Shown here: positions 39,690-48,793 of the stretch, piece after piece
Numbering within the stretch: the stretch's first letter is position 1
Layout of the letters: each line of letters begins with the position of its first letter
NCBI RefSeq assembly: GCF_030733425.1
Contig: NZ_JASHIZ010000007.1
Coordinates: forward strand, 62,001-126,000
Direction: 5' to 3'
Origin: Roseovarius sp. MMSF_3350
GTDB lineage: Bacteria > Pseudomonadota > Alphaproteobacteria > Rhodobacterales > Rhodobacteraceae
Length of the DNA: 64,000 nt
Translations under genes and position numbers: made by a program
Notes under the pieces: generated by a model
What the model saw: the letters and a program-made list of their open reading frames with translations, nothing else
Database searches by the model: none
Told to the model about the DNA's origin: nothing

Positions 39690-40586
39690 ATGGTATCGAA
39701 CTGGGATGATCTGCGCGTGTTCCTTGCAGTGGCGCGCACCGAAAGCCTGTCTGCCGCGGGCCGTGCACTGAAGCTCGACCCCGCCACGGTGGGGCGCCGT
39801 ATCGCGCGGCTGGAGGCCGATACCGGCGCGCCGCTTTTCGCCAAGTCCCCCACCGGCTATGCGCTGACCGATGCGGGCCAGCGCCTGATGGGGCATGTGG
39901 GCCGCGCCGAGACGGCGATGCGCGATGCCGACGAGGAGATGGCGGGGCAGGCGGGGGGCCTGTCGGGGCAGATCCGTATCGGGGCGCCGGATGGCTGCGC
40001 CAATTTCATCCTGCCGCAGGTCTGTGCGCAGATGGGCAAGGACAACCCGGACCTCGATTTGCAGATCGTGGCGCTGCCCCGCGTCTTCAACCTCAGCCGG
40101 CGCGAGGCGGACATGGTCATCGCGGTCAGCCCACCCTCGGCGGGGCGCTTGAGCGTGCAGAAAATCACCGATTACAAGCTGCATCTTGCGGCCGTGCGCT
40201 GGTACCTGCGCCAGGCGCCGCCGATCGAAAGGCTGGGCGATCTCGCGGCCCATCGCATGGTCGGCTACATCCCCGACATGATCTTCGACAAGGAACTCGA
40301 CTATCTGGGCGAAACCGGGGCGGACCGGGTCGCGCTGGCGTCGAACTCGGTCTCGGTGCAGGCGCATTGCATCCAGCAGGGCGGCGGTGTCGGCATCATG
40401 CACGACTTCGCCATGCCATTCTTTCGACGGTTGCAAAAGCTGTTGCCGGACACGTTCAGCCTGACACGCAGTTTCTATCTCGTGCGGCACCAGGACGACC
40501 GCAGGCTTGACCGGATGAACCGCTTTGCCGCCGCCCTTTGCGAGGGAATCCGCGCCGAGGTGGCCCGGCTGGAAGCCGAAGCTTGA
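39690..40586 (+). CDS. LysR-family transcriptional regulator
   Basis: A 298-residue LTTR. The N-terminal HTH (WDDLRVFLAVARTESLSAAGRALKLDPATVGRRIARLE, about 5-43) has the usual DxxLxxFLAVA opening; the effector domain follows from about 90 (GQIRIGAPDGCANFILP). It lies back to back with mmsA, the standard layout of an LTTR and its target, so it is the likely regulator of methylmalonate-semialdehyde oxidation. The inducer is not known. Confidence 0.92.
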   Translation: MVSNWDDLRVFLAVARTESLSAAGRALKLDPATVGRRIARLEADTGAPLFAKSPTGYALTDAGQRLMGHVGRAETAMRDADEEMAGQAGGLSGQIRIGAPDGCANFILPQVCAQMGKDNPDLDLQIVALPRVFNLSRREADMVIAVSPPSAGRLSVQKITDYKLHLAAVRWYLRQAPPIERLGDLAAHRMVGYIPDMIFDKELDYLGETGADRVALASNSVSVQAHCIQQGGGVGIMHDFAMPFFRRLQKLLPDTFSLTRSFYLVRHQDDRRLDRMNRFAAALCEGIRAEVARLEAEA

Positions 40587-40646
40587 CAGGACTCAGGTTC
40601 TGGGGAACGCTGTTCATCTGAAATCATTGAAGAAATGAGGGTCCGG

Positions 40647-41084
40647 ATGATCGTTCAACAGATACTAAAGTCTAAGGAAAGCGACAAGGTGATCACCGTA
40701 ACGCCCGAGACCCTGGTGTCCGAGGCAGCGCAAATTCTGGCCAAGCACCGGATCGGCGGTTTGGTCGTGTCTGTGGATGGCACCACCGCAGACGGCATCC
40801 TGTCGGAACGCGACATCGTGCGCGGCCTGGCCACGTCGGGCCCGGGTTGCCTCAATGACAAGGTGTCGGACCTGATGACGCCGAAACCCGTCTGCTGCAC
40901 CCGGCAGGACAGCGCCGACACCGTTCTGGTGCGCATGACCGACGGCCGTTTCCGTCACATGCCCGTGGTCGATGACGAAGGCAAGCTTGTCGGCATGGTC
41001 ACGATCGGTGACGTGGTGAAGGCCCGGCTGCAAGAGTTGTCGATGGAGAAGGCCGCGCTTGAAAGCATGGTGATGGGACACTGA
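40647..41084 (+). CDS. Two-CBS-domain protein
   Basis: A 145-residue protein made almost only of a CBS pair: ITVTPETLVSEAAQILAKHRIGGLVV (CBS1), SERDIVRGL, VSDLMTPKPVCCTRQDSADTVLVRM (CBS2) and GKLVGMVTIGDVVKARLQEL. The pair binds adenine nucleotides in many proteins; no catalytic domain is attached. ATG 40647 fits the GAGGG 5 bases upstream; an ATG at 40635 has no SD. A short helical tail ends it. Probably a nucleotide-responsive regulator; target unknown. Confidence 0.88.
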   Translation: MIVQQILKSKESDKVITVTPETLVSEAAQILAKHRIGGLVVSVDGTTADGILSERDIVRGLATSGPGCLNDKVSDLMTPKPVCCTRQDSADTVLVRMTDGRFRHMPVVDDEGKLVGMVTIGDVVKARLQELSMEKAALESMVMGH

Positions 41085-41243
41085 TCCCGACCGGCGCAAG
41101 ACGAGCGCATGGGGAACAGTGGAACCACGGGGGTACGCCCGCCGGGTTTCATCGTTCGGGATATATTTAATTCGGCACTGTCGCTTGCAATTTTCCAACG
41201 CTTGTAGTTGCTTGCAGGGCGTCACGACACGAAGGAAACCCCC

Positions 41244-41738
41244 ATGCGCATCGGTCTCTACCCCGGCACGTTCGATCCGATCACCCTGGGTCATACCGAC
41301 ATCATCGCCCGCGCCGCCACGCTGGTGGACCGGCTGGTCATCGGCGTGGCGATCAACCGCGACAAGGGCCCGCTTTTCACGCTGGAAGAACGCGTGGCGA
41401 TGGTCGAGGCGGAGTGCATCGGCATCAGCGCCGCCACCGGTACCGAGATCGTGCCGCATCCGTTCGAGAACCTGCTGATCGACTGCGCCCGCGACGTGGG
41501 CGCCAGCGTGATCATCCGCGGCCTGCGCGCCGTGGCCGATTTCGAGTACGAGTTTCAGATGGTCGGGATGAACCGCGCCATGGACGACCGGATCGAGACG
41601 GTGTTCCTGATGGCCGACGCGCGCCGCCAAGCGATTGCCAGCAAGCTGGTCAAGGAAATCGCGCGGTTGCATGGCGACGTGACCCGCTTCGTCACGCCGG
41701 CCGTCAAGGAGGCGCTGGAAGACCGGTTCAGCGGCTGA
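41244..41738 (+). CDS. coaD: Pantetheine-phosphate adenylyltransferase
   Basis: A 164-residue CoaD, which adds AMP to 4'-phosphopantetheine in CoA synthesis. MRIGLYPGTFDPITLGHTDII holds the nucleotidyltransferase TxGH motif in two parts; RGLRAVADFEYEFQM and MNRAMDD are typical, and the C-terminal ISSxxVK-like stretch reads IASKLVKEIARLHGDVTRF. Length is normal. ATG 41244 was chosen for homology; the frame opens earlier at 41208. The next gene, on the other strand, stops 11 bases later. Confidence 0.96.
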   Translation: MRIGLYPGTFDPITLGHTDIIARAATLVDRLVIGVAINRDKGPLFTLEERVAMVEAECIGISAATGTEIVPHPFENLLIDCARDVGASVIIRGLRAVADFEYEFQMVGMNRAMDDRIETVFLMADARRQAIASKLVKEIARLHGDVTRFVTPAVKEALEDRFSG

Positions 41739-41748
41739 CCTGCACGGC

Positions 41749-41892
41749 CTAACGCCAGAAGGCGAGCCACTCGATCAGGTCGACCGTCTTGCGGGCCAGA
41801 AAGAACGACGCCTGCATGTCGTTGTATATATAGTCCCAGCCAAGCCCCGCGATGATCAGCAGGGCCAGGAAAAGCGCGATCTTGTTCGTCAT
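41749..41892 (-). CDS. 47-residue membrane microprotein
   Basis: Below the usual ORF length cut-off, but convincing. It starts MTNKIALFLALLIIAGLGWD and ends VDLIEWLAFWR, with one membrane helix (about 4-19), an aromatic-rich middle (DYIYNDMQASFFLARK) and a charged C terminus. I recall similar short proteins with a closing DWLAFWR-like end in other Rhodobacteraceae. It fills the gap between coaD and gap, antisense to coaD, and upstream of gap in the opposite reading order. Function unknown. Confidence 0.7.
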   Translation of the reverse strand: MTNKIALFLALLIIAGLGWDYIYNDMQASFFLARKTVDLIEWLAFWR

Positions 41893-41962
41893 GTGCCGCT
41901 ACCGTTCTTCCGCCCCCCGGCACTCGTATGCCTTAGCCGGGGTACGTCATGCAAGAGGTATG

Positions 41963-41998
41963 AAAAAGCCCCCCGGCAGCGGCTCTGCCGGAGGGCTT
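41963..41998 (-). terminator. Rho-independent terminator of gap
   Basis: On the minus strand, AAGCCCTCCGGCAG pairs with CTGCCGGGGGGCTT around a short loop and continues into TTTTC. It lies 28 bases past the gap stop. Confidence 0.85.
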
Positions 41999-42025
41999 GA
42001 ATATGTCAACGCGGCCTGAGCGGCG

Positions 42026-43027
42026 TCAGGCGAGACGCGCCATCGCCACGGCCACGTCGGCCATGCGGCACGAAAAGCCCCACTCGTTGTCGTACCACGC
42101 CAGCACGCGCACCAGCCGCCCGCCGGTCACGCGGGTCTGGTCGGGCGCGAAGATCGAGCTTTCCTCGGTGTGATTGAAATCGACCGACACCTTGGGTTCG
42201 GGATCGTAGCCCAGAACGCCCTTCATCGGACCTGCCGCCGCCTCGGCCATAATGGCGTTCACGTCGTCCGCGGTCACGTCCTTCTTGGCGAGGAATGTGA
42301 GGTCCACCGCCGACACGTTCGGCGTGGGCACGCGGATGGCTGAGCCGTCAAGCTTGCCCTTAAGGTCGGGCAGCACCTCGCCCAACGCCTTGGCGGCGCC
42401 GGTGGAGGTGGGGATCATCGACATCGCTGCGGCGCGCGCGCGGTAGAGGTCCTTGTGGCGACGGTCCAGCGTCGGCTGATCGCCGGTATAGGCGTGGATC
42501 GTGGTCATGATGCCGCTCTCGATGCCGATTGCCTCGTGCAGGACCTTGGCCACGGGTGCAAGGCAGTTGGTGGTGCAGGAGCCGTTCGAGATCATGCGTT
42601 CGCCGGCCTGCAATTCGCCGTCGTTGACGCCGTAGACGACGGTGCGGTCCACGTTCTTGCCGGGCGCCGACAGCAGAACCTTGCCTGCGCCGCGCTCAAG
42701 GTGTTTCTTGGCCTTCTCGCCGTCGTTGAACTTGCCCGTGCATTCCAGCACCACGTCGACACCGGACCAGTCCAGATCGTCCATGTCGTAGGTCGAGAAC
42801 ATCTCCATCGGGCCGCGGCCCAGATCCATCGTGCCGTCGCCCAGCGTGATGTCGCCCGGAAAGCGGCCATGCACGCTGTCGTATTTCATCAGGTGCGCCG
42901 CGGTTTCCAGCGGGCCGGTGGCGTTGACCTTTGCGACCTTGATGTCGTTGCGGGTGCTGGCGGCGATATGGGCCAGGGTGCAGCGGCCGATCCGGCCGAA
43001 TCCGTTGATGCCGACAGTGACGGTCAT
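42026..43027 (-). CDS. gap: Glyceraldehyde-3-phosphate dehydrogenase
   Basis: A 333-residue type I GAPDH of glycolysis/gluconeogenesis. The Rossmann start is VGINGFGRIGR (5-15); the active site SNGSCTTNCLAPVA has the nucleophile Cys at 151; WYDNEWGFSCRM closes the fold. After the second strand the residue that usually is Asp in strictly NAD-dependent enzymes lies in VAKVNATG, so use of NADP is possible (inference). A terminator follows. tkt lies 2.5 kb upstream on the same strand, separated by unrelated genes. A dyad upstream may be a regulator site. Confidence 0.95.
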   Translation of the reverse strand: MTVTVGINGFGRIGRCTLAHIAASTRNDIKVAKVNATGPLETAAHLMKYDSVHGRFPGDITLGDGTMDLGRGPMEMFSTYDMDDLDWSGVDVVLECTGKFNDGEKAKKHLERGAGKVLLSAPGKNVDRTVVYGVNDGELQAGERMISNGSCTTNCLAPVAKVLHEAIGIESGIMTTIHAYTGDQPTLDRRHKDLYRARAAAMSMIPTSTGAAKALGEVLPDLKGKLDGSAIRVPTPNVSAVDLTFLAKKDVTADDVNAIMAEAAAGPMKGVLGYDPEPKVSVDFNHTEESSIFAPDQTRVTGGRLVRVLAWYDNEWGFSCRMADVAVAMARLA

Positions 43028-43109
43028 TTTGTTCTCCTATCCGGGTGTCGGGGGCGATATAGACCCAAGGATGCCGCGCTGAAACCCTTAAAGCGCAGGG
43101 GTTTGAGGT

Positions 43110-43134
43110 GTTAGCGTTAACCGTTTGCGCAAAC
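43110..43134. promoter_or_regulatory. Dyads in the gap promoter region
   Basis: GTTAGCGTTAAC (10 of 12 symmetrical, LacI-like) at 43110-43121 and the perfect GTTTGCGCAAAC at 43123-43134 lie 83-107 bases upstream of gap, in the region shared with the divergent DUF808 gene. Either could be an operator. Confidence 0.35.
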
Positions 43135-43196
43135 CCTCTTTCGCAGGGCATGATTGCGCTAACTATACCGAACCAAGCGTAACGAGGGGCAAGAGC

Positions 43197-44168
43197 ATGA
43201 GCGGATTTCTGGCACTGCTGGACGATGTGGCGAGCCTGGTCAAGGTGGCGGCCGCGTCGATCGACGATGTGGCGGGGCAGGCGGCCAAGGCGGGGGCCAA
43301 GGCAGCCGGGGCCGCGATCGACGATGCGGCGGTGACGCCCAAATACCTGACCGGTTTCGCGCCCGCCCGAGAATTGCCGATCGTGTGGAAAATCGCGCGG
43401 GGGTCGCTGTTCAACAAGATGGTCTTCCTGTTGCCGGCGGGGCTGGCCATGTCAAACTTCGCGCCGTGGCTGATCCCGCCCCTGCTGATGCTGGGCGGCG
43501 CGTATCTATGTTTCGAGGGGGCTGAAAAGGTGGCGCATGCGCTTGGCGTGAACAAGCACCATGGCGGGCCGGACGGCAGCCACCAGACCAAGGATCCCGC
43601 GCATCTGGAGGAACAGAGGGTTCAGGGGGCGATCAAGACCGATTTCATCCTGTCGGCCGAGATCATGACCATCGCACTGTCGAACATACCGCCCAGCAAT
43701 TTCTGGATGGAGGCCGCGGTGTTGGCAATGGTCGCGGTGGGGATCACCGTGGCCGTCTATGGCGCGGTCGCGCTGATCGTAAAGGCGGATGATGCGGGGC
43801 TGTTCATGGCCCAGAACGGCAACCTTGGCGTGACACGCTGGGTCGGGCGCAAGATCGTCAAGGGGATGCCGTATTTCCTGAAGTTGCTGATGTTCGTCGG
43901 TACGGCGGCGATGCTGTGGGTCGGCGGTGCGATCATCCTGCACAGCATGGCCGAGATGGGATGGTCGATGCCCTATGACACGATCCACCACTGGGCCGAG
44001 GACGCCGCCCACGCAGTTGACCAATTCCGAGGTTTTGTCGCCTGGGCCGTGCAGGCGGCGGCGGACGGGGTGTTCGGGCTGGTTCTGGGCACGCTGCTCA
44101 TCCCGATCGGCACCAAGCTGGTGGCGCCGGTCTGGGCATCGATGTTCGGAAAAGGCGCGGCCCATTGA
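43197..44168 (+). CDS. DUF808 (YedI-like) membrane protein
   Basis: A 323-residue inner membrane protein of the DUF808 family: MSGFLALLDDVASLVKVAAAS and AGAKAAGAAIDDAAVTPKYLTG at the N terminus, then several hydrophobic segments (FLLPAGLAMS, LIPPLLMLGGAYLCFEG, FWMEAAVLAMVAVGITVAVYG and others). FVLSAEIMTIAL-like text (FILSAEIMTIALSNI) is characteristic. Function is not known for the family. ATG 43197 has SD GAGGGG; an ATG at 43125 would add 24 unlike residues. Confidence 0.9.
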   Translation: MSGFLALLDDVASLVKVAAASIDDVAGQAAKAGAKAAGAAIDDAAVTPKYLTGFAPARELPIVWKIARGSLFNKMVFLLPAGLAMSNFAPWLIPPLLMLGGAYLCFEGAEKVAHALGVNKHHGGPDGSHQTKDPAHLEEQRVQGAIKTDFILSAEIMTIALSNIPPSNFWMEAAVLAMVAVGITVAVYGAVALIVKADDAGLFMAQNGNLGVTRWVGRKIVKGMPYFLKLLMFVGTAAMLWVGGAIILHSMAEMGWSMPYDTIHHWAEDAAHAVDQFRGFVAWAVQAAADGVFGLVLGTLLIPIGTKLVAPVWASMFGKGAAH

Positions 44169-44239
44169 GCCGCGCCTGATGCGTAGGAATATCGCCGGCA
44201 AGAGGTCCCGGAGCATGTCCGGGACGGGTGCGTTCACCC

Positions 44240-45442
44240 TCAGCTGTCGCTGCCGTCTGTCGTGATCCGCACGAGACGGCCGTCCTCGTAATCCGTGATT
44301 GCCAGGATCGAGCCGTCGCTGTCCATCTGGACATCGCGCACGCGGCCCAGGTCCATTGCCATGCGCTCTTCCGCCGCGACCTTGCCGTCTGCGTCGAGTT
44401 CCAGCCGGACGATGCCCCCGGGCTTGAGCGATCCGATCAGGAAATCGCCGTCCCAGTCGCTGAACATTCCGCCGTCATAGGCGATCATGTCCCCTGGCGC
44501 GATCACCGGGTCCCAAAAATAGACCGGCTGTTCCATGCCTTCCTGCTGTGCCTCGCCCGAGCCGATGGGCGAGCCGCCATAGGTCTCGCCATAGGAGATG
44601 ACCGGCCAGCCATAATTCTTGCCCGGCTCCGGCCGGTTCAATTCGTCGCCGCCCTTGGGCCCGTGCTCGATGGTCCAGAGCGTGCCGTCGCGCATGGTTG
44701 CACCCTGGACGTTGCGGTGGCCATAGGACCAGATGCTGTCGATGGCGTTCTCGTTGCCGACAAAGGGATTGTCCTCGGGCACTTCGCCATCAAGCGTCAG
44801 GCGCACGATGACGCCGTATGTGTTCGACGTGTCCTGTGCATAATCCCGGTACTTCATCGATGAGTGTTCGCCGGTGGTGATGAACACGTGCCCGTCACCG
44901 TCAAACTCGATTACCGAGCCGAAATGCTTGGGCACGGTGGCGCCCGGTTCCTGCACGAAGATATCCGTCAGGTCGCTGACCTCGGTCATGTCCTCGCTGA
45001 GCGTCCCGTAGGCGACGGCGGTGGCCATCAGGCCATCCCCCACCGGCTTGGCGTAGCTGATGTAGATCCGGCGGCTCTCGTCGAAGTCGGGCGCCAGCAC
45101 GACGTCGAGAAGCCCGCCCTGACCCTGTGCCGCGACTTCGGGCATGCCCGTGATCGGATCGGACATCGTGCCGTCCTCGGCCACGTGGCGCAGGCGGCCC
45201 GGGCGTTCGGTCACAAGAAACCCGGCGTCTTCGGGCAAGACCGCGATCCCCCAGGGATGAACCAGCCCGGTCGCGATATCGGTGACCTGAAGCGCGACGT
45301 CGCTGGATTCGAGCGGCGCGCGGAACTGGCCCTCAAAGGCCGGTTCGAGGTCGGTATTGCGGGGCGCACGCTCGAACTCCTGCCCGAAGGCGGGCAGGGC
45401 GACAAGAATGGCTGTTCCGGTCAGGATCGGACGAAAAGTCAT
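44240..45442 (-). CDS. PQQ-dependent aldose sugar dehydrogenase family protein
   Basis: A 400-residue six-bladed beta-propeller of the glucose/sorbosone dehydrogenase family. A signal peptide (MTFRPILTGTAILVALPAFGQ) directs it to the periplasm. Visible: GLVHPWGIAVLPEDAGFLVTERPGRL, the calcium/PQQ region WTIEHGPKGGDELN and NYGWPVISYGE, and a closing PGGIVRLELD. It resembles E. coli YliI, which oxidises aldoses with PQQ. Whether the cell makes PQQ cannot be told from the window. Confidence 0.9.
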   Translation of the reverse strand: MTFRPILTGTAILVALPAFGQEFERAPRNTDLEPAFEGQFRAPLESSDVALQVTDIATGLVHPWGIAVLPEDAGFLVTERPGRLRHVAEDGTMSDPITGMPEVAAQGQGGLLDVVLAPDFDESRRIYISYAKPVGDGLMATAVAYGTLSEDMTEVSDLTDIFVQEPGATVPKHFGSVIEFDGDGHVFITTGEHSSMKYRDYAQDTSNTYGVIVRLTLDGEVPEDNPFVGNENAIDSIWSYGHRNVQGATMRDGTLWTIEHGPKGGDELNRPEPGKNYGWPVISYGETYGGSPIGSGEAQQEGMEQPVYFWDPVIAPGDMIAYDGGMFSDWDGDFLIGSLKPGGIVRLELDADGKVAAEERMAMDLGRVRDVQMDSDGSILAITDYEDGRLVRITTDGSDS

Positions 45443-45520
45443 GTGGGGTTTCTCCTCTGATGCATCTCAGGGAAAACCCGGGCGCGCGCGCGGGGTTCCG
45501 CGCGCGCAATCACGTAAACG

Positions 45521-47536
45521 TCAGAGCAGGGACTTGGCCTTCTCGGCCACGGCCTCGGCGGTGATGCCGAACTGCTCGTAGAGGACCTCGGCCGGGGCCG
45601 ATGCGCCGAAGCCGTGCATCCCGACAAAGCCGGACTTTTCGCGCTTTCCTCGCTCGCCGAAAAGCCAGCGGTCCCAGCCGAAGCGGATGGCCGCCTCGAC
45701 CGCCACGCGCACGGGACCGGCAGGCAGGACCTTGCGGCGATAGGCCTCGTCCTGTTCCTCGAAAAGTTCCCAGCAGGGCATCGAGACGACGCGCGTGCCG
45801 ATGCCTTCGGCCTGCAACAGGTCGCGCGCGGCCATGGCAATCGCCACTTCAGAGCCCGTCGCCATCAATAGCGCCTGCCGCTTGCCTTCGGCATCGGCCA
45901 GAACGTAGGCGCCTTGCGCCGTCAGGTTCTTCTGCTTGTGCTCGGTGCGCAGGGTCGGCACGCCCTGACGGGTCAGCGACAGAACCGACGGAGTAGATTT
46001 CGAGGTCAGTGCCAGTTCCCATGCCTCGGCAGTCTCGACCGTGTCGCAGGGACGGAAGACGTTGGTGTTGGGCGTCGCGCGGCTGATTGCCAGATGCTCG
46101 ATCGGCTGGTGGGTGGGGCCATCCTCGCCCAGGCCGATGCTGTCATGGGTCATGACGAAGACGCTGGGCACCTTCATCAGCGCGGCCAGCCGCATCGCAG
46201 GGCGTGCATAATCGGTGAAGCACATGAACGTGCCGCCGTATGGGCGGATGCCGCCATGCAGGGCCATGCCGTTCATCGCGGCGGCCATGCCGTGCTCGCG
46301 GATGCCGTAATGGATGTAGCGGCCCTTGCGATTGCCCTCGTCGAACACGGTCATGTCGCCCGACCTGGTGTTGTTCGAGCCGGAAAGGTCGGCCGAGCCG
46401 CCGATGGTCTCCGGCATGACGGGGTTCACCACCTCCAGCACCATCTCGCTGGATTTGCGGGTGGCGACCTTGGGACACTCCTCGGAAATCTGCTTTTTCA
46501 GCGCCCGGATCCGGGAGGCGAGCGATTTCGGCGCGTCGCCTGCCATCACGCGGGCGAATTCGGCCTGCCGACGGTCGCTGAGCTCGCCCATGCGGGTCTT
46601 CCACTCGGCATGGGCCTCGGCCCCGCGTTTGCCGATCGTCTCCCAGGCTTTCTTGATGTCGGCGGGCACCTCAAAGGGGCCGGTGGTCCAGCCATAGGCC
46701 TCTTTCGCGGCTGAAATCTGGTCGGCATCCGTGAGCGCGCCGTGACCTTTCGAGGTGTCCTGCGCGGCGTGGCCCAAAGCGATATGCGTCTTGCAGGCGA
46801 TCATGGTCGGGCGGCGGCTGGTCTTGGCCTTTGTCAGCGCCGCGTCGATCTCCTCGGGGTTATGCCCGTCTATCTCTATCACCTGCCAGCCTTCGGCGCG
46901 GAAGCGTTTCACCTGATCGGTGCGGCTGGCCAGTTCCACCTTGCCGTCGATAGTGATGCTGTTGTTGTCCCACAGCACGATCAGCTTGCCCAGGCCCAGG
47001 CGCCCCGCAAGGCCAACGGCCTCGTGGCTCACGCCCTCCATCAGGCAGCCGTCGCCGGCGATGACGTAGGTGTGGTGATCCACCGCCTTCTTGCCGAACC
47101 GCGCGCGCAGCGCCTCCTCGGCAATGGCGAAACCAACGGCGTTCGAGATGCCCTGACCGAGCGGGCCGGTCGTGGTCTCGATCCCGTCATGCATGAAGTT
47201 TTCCGGGTGGCCCGCCGTGATCGCGCCCCACTGGCGGAAGTTCTTGATCTGGTCGAGCGTCATGCCCTCGTAGCCCGTGAGGTAGAGCAGCGAGTAAAGC
47301 AGCATCGAGCCGTGGCCGGCCGACAGGATGAACCGGTCTCGGTCGGGCCAGTTGGGGGCGCTCGCGTCGAATTTCAGGTGCTTTTCATACAGCACCGTCG
47401 CCACGTCGGCCATGCCCATGGGCATGCCGGAATGGCCCGAATTGGCCGCGTGCACCGCGTCGAGCGTCAGCGCGCGAATGGCGGCGGCCTTGTTCCAGTG
47501 ATCGGGATGAGCAGAGCGCAGGGCAGCGATATCCAC
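45521..47536 (-). CDS. tkt: Transketolase
   Basis: A 671-residue thiamine diphosphate enzyme of the pentose phosphate pathway. Motifs: [16 protein letters not shown] (substrate/TPP), [13 protein letters not shown] (TPP/Mg), [11 protein letters not shown], and in the second domain [19 protein letters not shown] and [15 protein letters not shown]. Start taken as GTG 47536 with AAAGGA upstream; the frame remains open to 47596. The cell-division pair zauP-like/zapA starts divergently 249 bases away, an arrangement I recall from other Alphaproteobacteria. Confidence 0.96.
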   Translation of the reverse strand: MDIAALRSAHPDHWNKAAAIRALTLDAVHAANSGHSGMPMGMADVATVLYEKHLKFDASAPNWPDRDRFILSAGHGSMLLYSLLYLTGYEGMTLDQIKNFRQWGAITAGHPENFMHDGIETTTGPLGQGISNAVGFAIAEEALRARFGKKAVDHHTYVIAGDGCLMEGVSHEAVGLAGRLGLGKLIVLWDNNSITIDGKVELASRTDQVKRFRAEGWQVIEIDGHNPEEIDAALTKAKTSRRPTMIACKTHIALGHAAQDTSKGHGALTDADQISAAKEAYGWTTGPFEVPADIKKAWETIGKRGAEAHAEWKTRMGELSDRRQAEFARVMAGDAPKSLASRIRALKKQISEECPKVATRKSSEMVLEVVNPVMPETIGGSADLSGSNNTRSGDMTVFDEGNRKGRYIHYGIREHGMAAAMNGMALHGGIRPYGGTFMCFTDYARPAMRLAALMKVPSVFVMTHDSIGLGEDGPTHQPIEHLAISRATPNTNVFRPCDTVETAEAWELALTSKSTPSVLSLTRQGVPTLRTEHKQKNLTAQGAYVLADAEGKRQALLMATGSEVAIAMAARDLLQAEGIGTRVVSMPCWELFEEQDEAYRRKVLPAGPVRVAVEAAIRFGWDRWLFGERGKREKSGFVGMHGFGASAPAEVLYEQFGITAEAVAEKAKSLL

Positions 47537-47785
47537 GGGGCAGCGTCCTTTGTTCAGGAATGGCGTTCGGGCCCGTGCATACCAGCCCCGAAGCAAAGAT
47601 CAAGCGCCCCGGCGCCGCCGGGGTTGCAGTATCACCTTAAGGGGCGCAATTTGTGCAACCATTGGGTAGAGTTGCGGCACATGCTTAACGCAAGCGATTC
47701 GCGGGCCGCCCGGCACAGGGGCAGAGCAGGCCGGATCGGATCGCGCCAGGATAGAGACAGGCAAAGCGGTACGGGGACCGAGGAC

Positions 47786-48286
47786 ATGAGCGAAATCGAC
47801 GAATTGCAGCGGCGCATCAACGCCGCGCTCGACCGGATCGGGCGGGGACTGGAGGCCGGGGCCGGCACCGCGGTGGACCCCGCGGAACTGGCCGAGGCCA
47901 AGCAGGCCCTGGCGGACGAGAAGCTGGCCAACGAACAGCTTGAAGAGCGGGTGAAAGCCTTGCGCGACAAGCGCAACGCGCTGGAAGAAGAGCTGGAGGC
48001 GCTGCGCGAGCAGAATGCGCAGTCCCTGTCGCGGCTGGATGGCGAATTGCAGTCGCTGCGCCGCGCAAACCAGCAGCTGCGCGACAACAATGCCGCCCTG
48101 CGCGAGGCCAATGCCGCCGGCGTGGGCGAGGCGCACCTGATCAACAAGTCGATGATGGCCGAACTGGAAAGCCTGCGCGCCAACCGTGCCGCCGACCGGG
48201 CCGAGACCAGCGCCATCCTGTCGGAGCTGACCGCCGTACTGGAAAGCGCCGAGACGCCTGACACCCCCACATCGGAGGACGCCTGA
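47786..48286 (+). CDS. Coiled-coil protein, ZauP-like
   Basis: A 166-residue, nearly all-helical protein: a short N-terminal helix, a Gly/Ala-rich break (GLEAGAGTAVDPAEL), then a long coiled coil (about 36-112, LADEKLANEQLEERVKALRD onward) and a C-terminal acidic tail. Its stop overlaps the zapA start by one base (TGATG). In Caulobacter, zapA is in an operon with zauP, a coiled-coil ZapA partner that focuses the Z ring; position and architecture fit that role. Coiled coils are hard to assign by sequence alone. Confidence 0.7.
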   Translation: MSEIDELQRRINAALDRIGRGLEAGAGTAVDPAELAEAKQALADEKLANEQLEERVKALRDKRNALEEELEALREQNAQSLSRLDGELQSLRRANQQLRDNNAALREANAAGVGEAHLINKSMMAELESLRANRAADRAETSAILSELTAVLESAETPDTPTSEDA

Positions 48287-48669
48287 TGCCCGAAGTCGAG
48301 ATTGAGATCGGAGGCCGCACCTTCGAGGTCGCCTGCCAGGAGGGCGAGGAGCACTATCTGCACGCCGCGGCCAAGATGCTGGACGAAGAGGCCAGCGTGC
48401 TTTCGGCCCAGATCGGCCGGATCCCCGAGTCGCGGATGCTGCTGATGGCGGGGCTGATGCTGGCCGACAAGACCGCGGGCGTACAGGACAAGCTGCGCGA
48501 GGCCGCGGACAAGATGGCCGAGAAAGAGGCCGAACTGGATCAGTTGCGCAATGCGCCGCAGCCCCAGCCGGAGCGGGTCGAAGTGGCCGTGATCCCCGAA
48601 CAGGTGACGGAATCGCTGGCCGAGATCGCCGCCCGCGCCGAGAGCCTCGCGGACCAGATCGAAAGCTGA
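48286..48669 (+). CDS. zapA: Cell division protein ZapA
   Basis: A 127-residue ZapA: EVEIEIGGRTFEVACQEGEEHYLHAAAKMLDEEAS is the N-terminal head domain (the text between positions 3 and 37), then a coiled coil (ADKTAGVQDKLREAADKMAEKEAELDQL) and a short tail. ZapA crosslinks FtsZ filaments at midcell. It is coupled to the coiled-coil gene upstream, and a terminator follows 40 bases after the stop. No 6S RNA signature was recognised downstream. Confidence 0.92.
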   Translation: MPEVEIEIGGRTFEVACQEGEEHYLHAAAKMLDEEASVLSAQIGRIPESRMLLMAGLMLADKTAGVQDKLREAADKMAEKEAELDQLRNAPQPQPERVEVAVIPEQVTESLAEIAARAESLADQIES

Positions 48670-48709
48670 CGGGCATCAGCTTTGCGGCGTAAGTCTTTGT
48701 AAAAATTGA

Positions 48710-48739
48710 GCCCCGGCATGTAACATGCCGGGGCTTCTT
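48710..48739 (+). terminator. Rho-independent terminator after zapA (possibly bidirectional)
   Basis: A perfect 11-bp stem (GCCCCGGCATG/CATGCCGGGGC) with the loop TAA, followed by TTCTT. On the other strand the same stem runs into TCAATTTTTA, so it may also end the mtkAB transcript. Confidence 0.85.
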
Positions 48740-48793
48740 GATGGCCCAGGTTCGACGCAACGCTTGGGAGAGTGCGCGCCGCCCTGACGTGGG

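Noticed and set aside
48670..48793. 6S RNA gene after zapA
   Set aside because: The gap is only 124 bases and holds a terminator; there is no room for a 6S-type fold.
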